Shown in pieces: positions 11,801-23,712 of a stretch of 64,000 bases of DNA. The number at the start of each line of letters is the position of its first letter. The first letter of the stretch is position 1. The notes beneath the pieces are model-generated. The model was given only the letters and a program-made list of their open reading frames with translations, was not told the DNA's origin and did not search any database. This DNA comes from Dillenia suffruticosa (taxonomy: Eukaryota > Streptophyta > Magnoliopsida > Dilleniales > Dilleniaceae): NCBI GenBank assembly GCA_033439265.1, contig JAVTVX010000010.1:17329490-17393489 (forward strand), written 5' to 3'. The translations under genes were made by a program, and so were the position numbers.

Positions 11801-14787
11801 TTCTTCCATATATACAGATTAACATCAAAAACAACCTCAGCTCAATTTTTCCTGTTACAGGAATGATTGCACGGTACGGTAGCATGAATCAAACTTATGC
11901 AATTGATACTAATTGAAAATGGTAAAATATTTCTGCAACAATGTGGGGGACACAAAGATGAATGCTAACACTTTTTCCACTTCTCTGTGTGCAAACCATA
12001 ACCCAAACTCATAAGGTAGTTTCTTCATTCTAATCTATTTAAGAGCCACATTGGCAGTTAACTGTATAAAGCCATGTAGTTGCCTACCATGGCCTACTTC
12101 TAGTGATGATCTCTTCCTTCAGAAACAAGGAGGGCTCAATTCTTCCAAGCTATAACTCCAGAAAAGAGAAGATCCAAAGGAGTCTACATTGTAAGAACAA
12201 AAGGACAAGCATTGAATAAAACAAGAAACGCACAAAGAAAGCAACTGACCTGAAGTGATGCACTGCAGAGGAAAAATTGTTGCTTCAACCGCAAAAGTTT
12301 TCCGTTCTCCGTCGCATCTCCGGGATATAATACAGCACAAATCTGCATGTGATTGGATTAGGCATTAAGAGATCAATATGCTATCAATGTAATATATATT
12401 CTTTAAAGAAGGGCTTGGTATTGTAGCAATAGGCCTTCTATCAGTGTAATGCTTATCAACCTGCTGGGCACTGGAATGAAGCTGAGCAGCAGTTTCATGC
12501 TGTCCATCATTAAACAGAAACAAATTGAAATCCTCAGCCCCGGCTTTTGCTTCCCAAAGGCGAAGGCTGATTGTGTTTTTAGTTCTATACCCTGGAATGG
12601 GAACATCATAAGCCAGAGCTTGAATAACCTCTCCTCCGACCCATTTCCGGCTGCGACATTCAAAACTCAAGCATGTCATGAATATATGGGAGGAAAATAA
12701 GGATGCTTGTATGTTCTAGATAAGAAGGAGATTATAAGGTCACTATGTTTGTTGGGCTTTCTTGAATTGAATCATATCTCTACACTAATAGACTGGCTTA
12801 AAAATTGTTCTATGCTACTTACGATCCATCAGGCTTGACCTGAACTTGACCAAAGAACCTGACAGGGTACACAACATCATGCCTGACAACTTCCCAAGGA
12901 CTGAATTTCTGCACGACCCACACAACACTTATAGCTTTAGTAGCATTCTCTGAGTCAGAGAATTTCTATCATAATTCTGTGCAGGGTGAAATCAAACCTC
13001 AAGCCAATCTTCAGCAACTTCTTGTTGGCCTTCGTTTGTGATCAATTGCTTGAACAGTCCATATCTGTACCTCAGGCCATAACCCCAAGCAGGCAAATTT
13101 AATGTTGCCATGGAATCTAGAAAGCATGATGCAAGTCTTCCCAAACCTCCATTACCAAGTGCAGCATCTTTTTCCTACAATGTTCCAAAAAATTGAACAG
13201 TTTACAACACATCAATACCATTCAAGATAAATTGCAATTTAATGAGTGAAGAACCAGAGGGTAAGGCAAAGCAAAGAATAAGACTGTATCTATTTTTTCC
13301 GCTTATTCAGCTGCAATCAGCTATTTCCCAAAATCCAACATGAAGTGTTAATGTTAAAGCCAGTACCACATAGAATGCAACAAGATAAATTGCAATTTAA
13401 TGAGTGTAGAAGCAGAGGGTAAGGCAAAGCTAAGAATAAGACTGTATCTATTTTTTCCACTTATTCAACTGCAATCAGCTATTTCCCAAAATCCAGCATG
13501 AAGTGTTAATGTTAAAGCCAGTACCACATAGAATGCAACAAGTTTTATTTGCACGCAATCATCACCTTTGCCAAACATGGAATGGAACTACTACTTATTT
13601 CAACTCTAAGAGTTCCTAATCCCACACACAGATAAATCGAAGCAGTTAGGGGTGATTGGCTTGTACCAAAAAGCATGGTGTCAGATCTCTTTGTTACCTG
13701 CTCCACTATTTCCTCAAGATCATGCCCCAACCTTTTTAAAGCATCAGCATATCCATCTTGAATGTCCAGATTGCCAATTGCATTAGTTAAAGCTCTTCCT
13801 TGGAGATACTCCATAGAAAAATAATACATTTGCTTTGGATCAACCTTGTGGAAGTAAGAGTAGGTGTCATTCCATTGCTGTAAGTCAAAATGAAAGACAA
13901 ACGTTACACATTGCCCACTGCAAATGATTCATTTGAATTCTCAAATAATTTCCTACTCTCATTGCTATCCTCCTAATATACATGGGCCATGTTTGCATCT
14001 TCCAGAATGAACAAGAAGGTCATGTTTGCTTCTAAGGCATGAAACATGGCTCCTAGCACATGCTAATAAAATGATTTAAAAAGAAAAAAGAAGGCTACAT
14101 TGTTCTAAAGATAGAATCGTTAACAATTAGCATACGAAGTATGGACGCGGGACGCCAAACAACACCACAATGTGACATAACATTATTATAAGTTATAGTG
14201 TGATGTTGGCGGACATAGATAGAACATGAACATGGTCATTTTTAGATAACTCGGTGCACCATAGATAAGCTCAAATGACAAACCTACAATGATTGCATAA
14301 ACCTACAATTAGTTCCTCAAATAGAAAAACGGCAAGCTGATAAATAAGCAGTGAAATGAACGCTGGATTCGAGGAGATATTTTTAACATAACCTAATTTT
14401 TTAACTCATTAGTGAATATTTAAACCAATTGCGATTCTTTCAATTCCACGAAAGTGAATTGCCGACTAGACACTCTACTTCGAGCATTCCCAGGGTTGGT
14501 ATTTGAGGGTAAATCAGGATTCAAGATAAGTTTACTTTCTTCAATCAGAAGTAGGGTTTTGGAAAGGTGGTTACTTGAATCAAACGATCGAAAACGCTCT
14601 CAGCAGTAGCATAAAAGGCTTGTTCTGGTTCGAATTTGAAAGGAGAAAAATGGGGACTGTACTGAGCGTGGTAATTGATGTTCGCCGCAATTTCCAATGG
14701 CTCTTCCGCCGTCGGATTTGACTTCGCCGGAATCTTGCCAGAAATTCCAGATTTTGCACTTCCATTGGTTTTCCCCGCAGTCGCCAT
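8856..14787 (-). CDS. PHS2: Cytosolic alpha-1,4-glucan phosphorylase (H-type, Pho2/PHS2)
   Basis: Fifteen coding exons in transcript order: 14575-14787, 13698-13877, 12998-13174, 12823-12908, 12461-12650, 12250-12342, 11484-11662, 11238-11355, 11021-11149, 10649-10867, 10351-10554, 9876-10034, 9421-9684, 9150-9340, 8856-8982. All have GT-AG borders and join in frame to 842 aa (Arabidopsis PHS2 is 841). Landmarks are [56 protein letters not shown] and the PLP site [14 protein letters not shown] (Lys about 688). The protein ends [12 protein letters not shown]. There is no plastid transit peptide and no roughly 78-aa insertion before the C-terminal half, so this is the cytosolic isoform, which processes maltose-derived heteroglycan and releases glucose-1-phosphate (family knowledge). 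The start ATG at 14785-14787 gives the family N-terminus; an in-frame upstream non-ATG extension was ignored. Confidence 0.96.
13223..13538 (-). repeat. 158-bp tandem duplication inside PHS2 intron 2
   Basis: Copies 13223-13380 and 13381-13538 are nearly identical at a constant 158-base offset (for example caagataaattgcaatttaa at 13223 and 13381), with only a handful of substitutions. They lie wholly within the intron between exons 2 and 3, which still has intact splice sites. Confidence 0.92.
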
Positions 14788-14971
14788 AAAATCTTCTACA
14801 GTGAGAGAGGAAGCGAGAGGTGTTCTCACTAAGTTGAAGCTCTGTCTCCTTCAGTGAATGTGAATGAAGAATATAAAGTAGGAAAAAAGAAGAATCGGAA
14901 GAAGAAGATATTTACAGATATTCCGGAGTGATGCGAATCAGTATGATATGTAAAGACAAGGAGACAAGTGC

Positions 14972-15008
<37 letters not shown>

Positions 15009-15180
15009 TGAAGGAAAGGAGGAGATGCAGAGAAAGTGGCGAGAGCACATGTGAATGAAGTAGCGAAAAAGATAGTAAGCACGGACGGGACGGGGAAAGG
15101 GGAGATAATGTTATTTGTTTCCATATTTGCGACGAATGAAGGACACGTGGACGCATTGAATGAAAAAGGCGCGCACCACG
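14788..15180 (-). promoter_or_regulatory. PHS2 5' UTR/promoter with (GA)n tract
   Basis: A 33-base (AG)n run at 14973-15005 (CT on the transcribed strand) lies about 185 bases upstream of the start codon. CT-rich leaders and GAGA tracts near the TSS are common in plant genes and can bind BBR/BPC proteins (family knowledge). No TATA box position is obvious. Confidence 0.45.
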
Positions 15181-15954
15181 AGAGCATAGATCTTACTATT
15201 TGACAATTGGGGATGGGTCACTTCACGAGCTCGAGCTCCCAAGGCCGTAGATGTACCTTTCTCCTCTTGGAATTTTTTAAGTTTCTTATCTTTTTTATTT
15301 TTAATTTCAAATCATTTTTTCTTTTGTCTATCAACAAAGAATTCAGCCAATGAAGTCCCATGATTTTTTGACAGTTCAACAAATATATTCATGACGTTGC
15401 ATCTTCTGATTTTAATTACTTTTAATAAGCTAAGTTCTTAATAATATTAAAAAAAAAACATTGATAATTATTTCATATTGCATAAATATTAAATTCCTCA
15501 ATTTAAAAAGAAAAAAAGTAAATTTAAATTTAAGTTCATTTGAAAAGATTTAATTTCTTGTTACCTTGAATGTATTTATGGAATAAATAAATTTAAGTTA
15601 GAAATGAATTAGTTAATTTAATTTATTGTTTAATTTATTTTAATATATATCCTATTAATATCAACATCTAATCCATTCTAATCGATTCAATAATTGAATA
15701 GAATTAAGCAAGTCTCGGGTTCATCTTCCTGATTAACAAGAAACTAGAAGCCACCTGAGTTGAGCCAAGCTTTTGTTTTCATCCAAAAATGGAAAAAAAA
15801 AAATGCATTTTTTTTGTAGCACTATACATGCGTAAAGATTTAAGAATCTGGTTTCAGTGTGTCCTCTTCTGAGGTTTCATGATACTTTGTTATTGATTTA
15901 GGACAAAGAATAGTATACATGATGAAGCCTATACCCCACACAAAAATCCCTCAT
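15181..15954. other. AT-rich spacer
   Basis: A/T homopolymers and no recognisable gene. The left side would contain the distal PHS2 promoter and the right side the 3' UTR of the kinase gene. Confidence 0.5.
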
Positions 15955-18696
15955 TCAAGCAGAAACGAATCGAGGGACATCATCTTCTTCGAGCCCAAAA
16001 GCTGTATAAAGAACCTTTTTCGTGTCCTTTTCAATGAAGTTGACAGATTGGTAAGAAGTAGAAGGATGGGATGAGTTTCTCTCTCTCAGCTCTTTCCTGA
16101 TTCCCCACAAAACCTCTGCACATTTCTTCATAGATGGTCTCGCTTGTCTAGCAGAAGCAATGCATTGGCGAGCCAGTTTCAGAACATCCTCCACAGCCTT
16201 GTTCGATGCAGAACTCCTACGTAGCTGTGGATCCATGGCTAACACAGCTTCTCCGTCTTTTAGTTTCTGCATTGCCTGCTCACATAAAGTACATAAGCCT
16301 TGGGAGTCAATAACGAAGTACACAGGTTAATCATACTCTTACAACTTTACAGGCAAAGTTCAATTTTTTAGGATGATAGTGGAAAAGTTGACAGATAAGT
16401 CATCCTTATTGCTACTATACATGTCTGTAATATCATTTTCACCTCATACAGATCCCCATTCAATTCTTTGAAGTTATTGGATCCTTTTCCTTGTTCTCAA
16501 ACATTAGATATGCCTAGGTTTGATGCATGTCTTAGTTATGAGGCCCAATGGTTTTCTATCTAGAAGAATAATGGTTCATGTGAATAGGAGGATGTATCTG
16601 TTAAGCTTCAACTGCAAATGCCTCGGGTGATGCCTGGGACAACATTAATCCTGTAATGGCGTGTAACCCCAAAAAATCCATTGCAGAGATTTATTTATTT
16701 ATTTATTATTATTTTTGTGTGTGGGTGCCAGACCTAAAAGGTAGTGCCTTACAAGGGCGATGAGCGAGGAGCCCATAAAAATAAATCAATTTAACATCAT
16801 ATGGGCCAATGATCCCTGATCTTAAACTGATGCTTATAATTGATCTTCGCCAAACTTGGTTTACGTGATAATATCTACCTGGGATTGGAAGAATAGCAAA
16901 AGGCATACTTCCATAAAATTAAGACTTGAAATACTAACCCATCTGAAGGTCACTCTTTCCTTGATAGGTCTTTTCTGCTCAATTGGATGTCTTCCGGTCA
17001 TCATTTCTACCAGCAGTATACCAAAGGAGTAAACATCACTTTTTTCAGTGAGTTGATATGTCCTGAGGTACTCTGGATCCAAGTAGCCTGCTGTGCCTTT
17101 AATCTGTGTGGAAATGTGAGTTGCACCTGGATCATCAGAAGCCACTCGTGCAAATCCAAAGTCTGCAACTTTTGCACGCATTTTCTCAGTAATAAGGATG
17201 TTTGTTGCTTTTATGTCTCTGTGAATAATTGGAAGATCTACATAAAAATGTGCAAAGCTCAGACTCTGATGTTTCCATTTATAACAGTTCAAACCATTAA
17301 GCCAAATAATAGACAACTGGATTGGAAAGGAGCGACTACCTGTGTACGTATGAAGGTAAGTAATTGCATGGGCCATGTCAATTGCAATGTCCAGACGTTC
17401 TTCGATTTCAAGTATACTTCCTCTGGTACCTGCACCATGAATTAGTAACCTCAACCTCATCAAATCTGATATTGGTCTGACATTTTTATCCTAGCTTCTG
17501 TTTGATGGTTTTCTTAGAACTAGTTGAGCAATTTTACCTAGGAAAAAACTTGAATTCTATGTTGCTGTAGGCAATTTTCTAGACTGACTGGCATGTGTAA
17601 CACATTCACTGTAATCATTGATTAGAAATATCTATGATCTAGTATTTATAAATGACCAGAAATCCCTTGTTTATGCATTACATTCATCTGCAGTTGTGGT
17701 GCCTGCAGAACACCGTTGTGCATTTCCAAATGACTTGGTAAAATGGGACCTCTGGCTTTTTGGACTGGAATATGAGAATTGGTTGACTTTCCATCACATT
17801 CAACATTGACAAATTATGCTGATTTTGTCAAAACAATGAATTTTGAACTTTCAGAATTGGAACATGGGAATTAGTTTGACTTACCATCCAGATGATCCCG
17901 CAGTGTTCCATTGCCTACATACTCAACCACAATAATCTCTTCATCATCTTTTTCCAGATGTCCATAGAGTCTCACCAAATTTAGATGCTCAATCTTGGAC
18001 AATGTAAGAATTTCATTCTTAAACTCAGCTGATGTGCGCTTGTTGTAGATTTTCTGCCACAAAAGGTATAGTGTTGGACAGACTGATGGCTTACAAATAT
18101 ATGATCCTGCATCAATGGTTTAATAGAATTTTACCTTTTTTGCACGCTTTACTGCAACAAGAGAGCCATCTCTGAGCCTCCCCCTGTATACTATTCCAAA
18201 TCCGCCATCCCCCATCTTATTATCTTCCGAGAAATTATCAGTGGCTTCACGAATCTCTTCAATGGAGAAATTTGCAGGCACAGATTGTCCACTTGAAAAG
18301 CTGTAAGATCCATATGAATCAAAGTGCTTTAATTTTGATGAAATCTTAGTACTGCTGCTTCCGGTTGAATCATCTGTAGAAGCTGCAAATATTAGATGCA
18401 GAAAAGATAAATCATGCAGGTCAGTGACAAATAAAGTGAATAAACCAAAAGAAAAGAGATCACTTACATGAAACACCTCTGACTTGAATCTGTTTTTTCT
18501 TTTCATCGGCTCTATTTCCTTTGGATTTGGATGTGGCCTTCCAAAAGAGTAAAAATGCAAAAACTCCGGCAACCTTCTTGGCTGCAACCTTGATAGAATT
18601 CAGACCAGAATGACTTTTGGTTTGATCCTTGGTCAAGGACTGTTGTTGCCATGAGCCAGAGCTACGAATCTCAGGACTTGATGTTCTTCTACTCAT
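15955..18696 (-). CDS. CRCK: Receptor-like cytoplasmic kinase, calmodulin-binding CRCK family
   Basis: Coding exons in transcript order are 18468-18696, 18135-18382, 17885-18053, 17340-17429, 16939-17237 and 15955-16275, joining in frame to 451 aa. Residues 1-125 are a basic Ser-rich N-terminus starting [14 protein letters not shown]; a short hydrophobic patch (GVFAFLLFW) does not look like a receptor ectodomain or signal peptide. The kinase domain begins [15 protein letters not shown], with P-loop [29 protein letters not shown] (Asp about 253), [16 protein letters not shown] and [17 protein letters not shown]. It has every catalytic residue of an RD Ser/Thr kinase. The family binds Ca2+/calmodulin and is stress-responsive (family knowledge); I did not locate the calmodulin site here. 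CRCK1 and a DUF740 gene are neighbours in Arabidopsis, as here. Assignment to CRCK1 versus CRCK2 is uncertain. Confidence 0.88.
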
Positions 18697-20158
18697 TTGC
18701 AGAATCAGAGGGACTTTGTCCTGTTGTCTTAGGTAGGGTTGATCATCTTCATATGCAAGGACTTAATCCTCAAAAGACGCTTTCATATATTAATGTCTTT
18801 GAAAATGACCGATTCAAGCGGAAGGGTCCAAGAAGTAAATGATGAACGCGACAGAATTTTGAACTTTTAAAAAAGGCAAGTTGGAGAGGGCAGGGAGTTT
18901 TCAACTTGAATGACCAGGTCAAAGAATTCTAGAGCATAAACATACGCCATTCACTGTGGTCCGAAAAGTTGTATTTTAAAAGCAGTAGCTGAGTGGTCAG
19001 ACCACAGATCCCGGGCGTGCGGAGGAGACATATATAAGCCTACCCAGAACCAGAGTTTCCAAAAAAATATGCCATTAATCAATCAGTCACCCCCCGAAGC
19101 AAGACTGAGTCCAAAATTTTCATGATAGAATACGCATAAGGGCTCAAATTAGAACACACAAGCTCTGAAGGAGCTCGGAAAGTAACTGAGTAGAAAGGCT
19201 TGTATTTCTCTATTAACAACACTAAGTTTCTCACCAGAAGATTGTTCACCATCTCAAGTGAATATGTAAAAAATCACTATCAAGTACATTTTCTCCTCTT
19301 TCAAACTTCCACCTATACAAAAATGCTAAACTTTTCCCAAGACAGTGGGCATTATAGCATTTATATGGTTGATCCGTCTGCTTTTCTATTTTGCTGCCCT
19401 CTTGGATTGAAAGTATACGCGTTAGCATCGACCAATGGTGCACACTGACTGGAGTTCCTTCTCGTTCATGAACCTGTTATAAGAAAGACAGCAGACTTAT
19501 AAGGCTTGAGATTATTACAACAGACTGAAGGATTTTAATGATTGTGTATCATTTATGTGGCTATACTGTATTGCCTATCTAGAACATATTAATTAGTTCA
19601 TGTAAAAAGAAACTGCCAGATGTTCATCAGGTAATTTAACACATTAATTATAATGCTATACTAAGTAAACCAGGAGCTCTAACCCAAAGATGACACAGTT
19701 TATAGTGTGTATAGTTCAATTTGCAGGACACTACTTTCGTTTGATGTTTCTTTCAAAGATAACAAATATTAACCATAGCAGGGATTATCATCTCTTCCTT
19801 GCTCATTTATCTTTTTTGGGCGTCTATAAATTCATCTCGGAATTTCAAGGACAACTGTCCTTTAAAAATACAAATATAAGAGCTGCCAGCAGGGAAGGAA
19901 ATTTCAAAATTATATATCAAGGAAAGTAGCAATGGTAAAGATAAAGTTCAACCAGACTTGATATTGTTAAACTTTCCCAGTATTCATATTATGTATATAT
20001 TTATTTCTACTTGTAAGGAATCAAAGTCAAGGACTGTCACACGTTAGAATATATTAAGTTTGACAATATGGGCACGAAATACCAACATATTGCAAGTCTA
20101 GCAAATCTGCACTCAAATGGAATAATATAACATGTTCAAATAACCAGCAAATACTAAC
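18697..20158. other. CRCK promoter side and 3' flank of the transporter pseudogene
   Basis: Purine/AT-rich DNA without a convincing gene. The lost last exon of the transporter pseudogene may fall near 19440-19480, where a weak acceptor precedes a garbled GER-like stretch, but I could not confirm it. Confidence 0.4.
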
Positions 20159-23100
20159 CTGTGTCATTGAGTGTTCCAGAAAAAAGCAGGAATGAGATAA
20201 AAGAGTGAGGAAAGTAAAAGAAAACCCTGGAAAGAACCCACTAATTCACCAACGAAACCTGCATCAACTGTTCCAATAATAGCAGCTAATGTTCCAGCAG
20301 TGTTTAACATCCCTAAATCCAAGAAGTTCATCAATAAATGGCAATGCAGATATAAAAATCTAAAAGAAGTGTATCAACAAACCATACAATTCATAACAAT
20401 TCTTTGATGATAAAGATAAACAGTTTCAATCAACAATAATTTTCAGATTTTTTTTTTAATCCTATTATTGACTTTTGCCCAATAAACAGTAAGGGCTTAA
20501 GCCATACACATTATGTGAAAGGGGCTTTTCTAAGTAACAGCTACAGCTGGTAGTAGCCTTGATGTTTCAATGAAACTAGTAATTCTAGAAGCAAGTGCCA
20601 GCGGGAAAATGATTACCAAAAATAAGCAAATCAAGTCAGAGTTCATATATTTTTTGCAGACATTACGCAAGCAACATACCATGTAGAACACCAGCATATT
20701 GTGGAGCAATCTCCTGTGAAAAAAAGCAAAAGTTGACAAGAAGTTATATAAACAACTTTAAAACACAAGAGAACCATATGCCCACCTGGAGGTTTACAAG
20801 AAAACCTGAAAGACTGAAAGCTCTAAGCCCAACAGCCAAAGTGATCCAAGCAGATGCCAGGGTGGACTCCCTGCCCTGGTCAAACCAACAAGTGCAATCC
20901 CAGGACCAAGAAAGCCAATAGTCTGCAGAAAGAGGACAACAAAGAAAATGTGCATGAAAAAGATATTTGTGGTGAAAAAAAAAATCAATTGATGATTATC
21001 CTTACCAGAAACATATGAAAACGATGTCCTCATAGTGAATTTTGTTCACCATTTGGAAACCAAATTACATTCATTTTACAATATTTGTCTTCAATATTTG
21101 GCATTGCTAGTGTTTTAACATCTCAATAGCTAGCTAAAGCTAGTAACATTTTGTCGGTATGGAAAAGTATTTCATATTGCACACAAAGAAATGGACAAAA
21201 AAGGTAAAAGTAGTCCAGGACGGATTGCACCCTTATTATTTACCTTCAAAGTCACTTATTATTAGTACAAGCACACAGTTCAGTACTTTATATCAGCAGT
21301 ATAAAGAAAATTTTACCTGCATAATTGTGCAGTCAGTGAAACTTGTGCCTCTCTGCATTAATGTGTCTGAAATAAATCCAGCAAAATATCCAAGAAGAGC
21401 CATCATACACCATGGGGCAGCACTGAACCATGCTGCCTGTCTGAGGTCAACATGATATATCTATAGCAAAGCAACCGTTTGGTAAAAGTTAGCAAGTAAT
21501 ATTTAATTAATACAAGCCGATCCCATCAAACCCCAATTTTAGGAAACAAGTGGACCTAACCGTGTTAAAGTAGATTGGCATCCATCAGAGAATAACAAAA
21601 AATCCCTGCAGAAATTGGGAGAGACGGAAAGGAGAGATAAGAAAAATAAATAATTAAATAGAAAGTAAAGAGTATAGTTCACTACTGTCTAAAAGCAGTG
21701 TCATACCGAACTATGCAAGGCATTTGCAGAAATAAGAGCCCATGTTGGTAGTTTAGCAAGCAAGCATCTGAAAGGAGGAACCACTTTAGCTGCCTTGGGT
21801 CTAATTTCCTTTGGGAAAGACCCTTGCCTCTTACTCTGTATGTAATCTAACTCGTATTTTGATATTTGAGAACTTCTGTCATGAGTGCTTGCTATTGCAG
21901 ATAACCATACCAAAACCCACAGAAATCCAGATAGGCCAAATTTGACAAATGGTCCAAAAAGTTCACCCTGTGACATGAGGATTGGGGAAAGTGTAATGCC
22001 AATTGCATTTCCTAGATGAAATTCACCCATCACGATTCCAACAGCCCGGGATCGTTCTGTTCGAGGAAACCATCTGGAGAAAGATCCAAACCGAGATTAA
22101 AATTTTGATGGTCACTCATTTCTTTAACTACAAGAACATGTTAGATAAAAATGTTATGTTGTTTGTAAAGATAAATAATACTCATGTCAAACAAAAAGCA
22201 TGCCAATCTTAAGTACCTCGAAATCATGTTGTTCATAGGAAGAGCCACGCCCTCTGCAATCCCAAGCAAAACTCACACTGCCAGTAGAGCTCCACCAATC
22301 ATCAGAGACATCAGGTATCAGGAAGGTGGACAGAGACCACAATGCAACACCCAATGCCATCACAATCTTGCCACCATAATAATCAACAAGAGCTCCACCA
22401 ATCATTGGAGATCACTGGTATCCCCAGAGGAAAGATGACTGCCATTACACACCACTAAAGACTTAGATGCCATCTAATGACATAACACCATTGCACGAAA
22501 GACTAAATATCAATAATCAATAGAGGCCAAACTTAGACCCCCCCCCCCAAAACAAAAACACCAAATATGCATACCCACAGAAAATATCTAATTACAAGAA
22601 AAAAGCATCAGGGCAGATAGAAGTGAGAACATTAAGCTACATCCCTGCATTCATTTATCTCCCGAAGCAATTTTTTTCCTTCTTTTTTTATTTAATTCTT
22701 TTCCACTGTTTGCATAAAGGTTGAAAACAAGTGTTCCTTGGTGTTCGCCATTTAAACCCTACCATACAAACTAGGAAAACAATTTCCAGATTGCAGGCTT
22801 CTCGCCATTTTCTTGAAATTTGCTATGTTTTCAAGACTTTGGACTCGATGGTCTAAGAAATGAACGGAAGAACGAAAGTCGACTCTAATCACAAAAGTTC
22901 CTCCCCCCAGAAACAAAAGGACTTTCCAAAATCATTAAGCAACTCATACCAAAGCAACAATCGTCAAGGAATTCAAACAAATATGATACAGAAACAAGTC
23001 AGATACTCAATCAAGAACTACAAGAAAATTAAGCTCCGCAAATAAAATTCAAGAACTAAGTCAGATACTCAACAAGAGTTATAAACTTCAAAGCTTCCCA

Positions 23101-23270
23101 AATTAAATTCAAGACATACATGTTTCCACAGAGAGAGAGAACCTGAATGATCTACTCCAACCACGGGCAAGAGAGAGAGGAACGATGGCAATGGACATGA
23201 CAACTCTATCGGCATTGCAGAGAGCCGAAGCCAATCCAAACATCGCCAATTCGATGAACATCAGCGATTC
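20159..23270 (-). pseudogene. Decayed plastid-type phosphate/anion transporter (PHT4;3-like, MFS)
   Basis: Exon-like blocks keep GT-AG borders in transcript order: about 23143-23270, 22217-22438, 21707-22073, 21561-21605, 21317-21460, 20786-20922, 20680-20713, 20159-20312. They read through the PHT4/SLC17 fold: LCNADRVVMSIAIVPLSL, QSSFLWGYQ, MIGGALVDYYGGKIVMALG, WFPRTERSRAVGIVMG, LGNAIGITLSPILMSQG, QTIGFLGPGIALVGLT, EIAPQYAGVLHG, NTAGTLAAIIGTV. In-frame stops interrupt it after WGYQ, in GALLAV-VLLGIAEGVALP, and between FFVIL and WMPIYFN. Two frameshifts are needed, near DVSDD and before ASAWITLAVGL, and the C-terminus ends early after FFWNTQ. The N-terminal transit-peptide region is missing. 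The intact introns mean the gene decayed in place. PHT4;3 is the neighbour of PHS2 in Arabidopsis, so this is probably the orthologous locus. Confidence 0.85.
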
Positions 23271-23522
23271 CGCTTCCGCTTCGCTTGCCTCCGAAAAGCG
23301 AAGAAGCTATTCGAAATAACGACGATTCAGCATCTCGAGACGAAATCCTAACTCTCTGACTCCGTGACTTCAAAAACAACAACCGTCGCCCTTGTTAATC
23401 AATGGCCAAGAAGAAGAGGGTTTTGATTCGCTGCGGACGGGAACACAGTGTCTGATTCCGATGGAGTGAAATTGGTGTTTTGTACTGATATAATTTTATT
23501 ATTTTTTAAAAAATTTAAAATA

Positions 23523-23712
23523 ATACCGTTTAAAAAATATTTCTAAACCTAGTTGTGATTTTAAGTTACGATATATATTATTCATCACGATTTCATTTCG
23601 TGACTTGAAATCACGATATATACTATTTATGATAGTATTTAATGAATAATATATATCGTGATTTCAGATTACGATATTTGTATTAAATTTAAAAATATTT
23701 TTAAAACGGTAT
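23523..23712. mobile_element. MITE-like foldback element (about 190 bp)
   Basis: The ends are inverted copies: ataccgtttaaaaaatattt at 23523 matches the reverse complement of aaatatttttaaaacggtat ending at 23712. The interior is also palindromic, with repeated TTACGATAT/ATATCGTGATTTC words on both sides. It has no coding capacity and sits about 190 bp beyond the first preserved exon of the transporter pseudogene. I could not define a target-site duplication, so the superfamily is unknown. Confidence 0.6.

Noticed and set aside
13223-13538. CRISPR-like or satellite array
   Set aside because: Only two copies without spacers, inside a plant intron: a simple tandem duplication.
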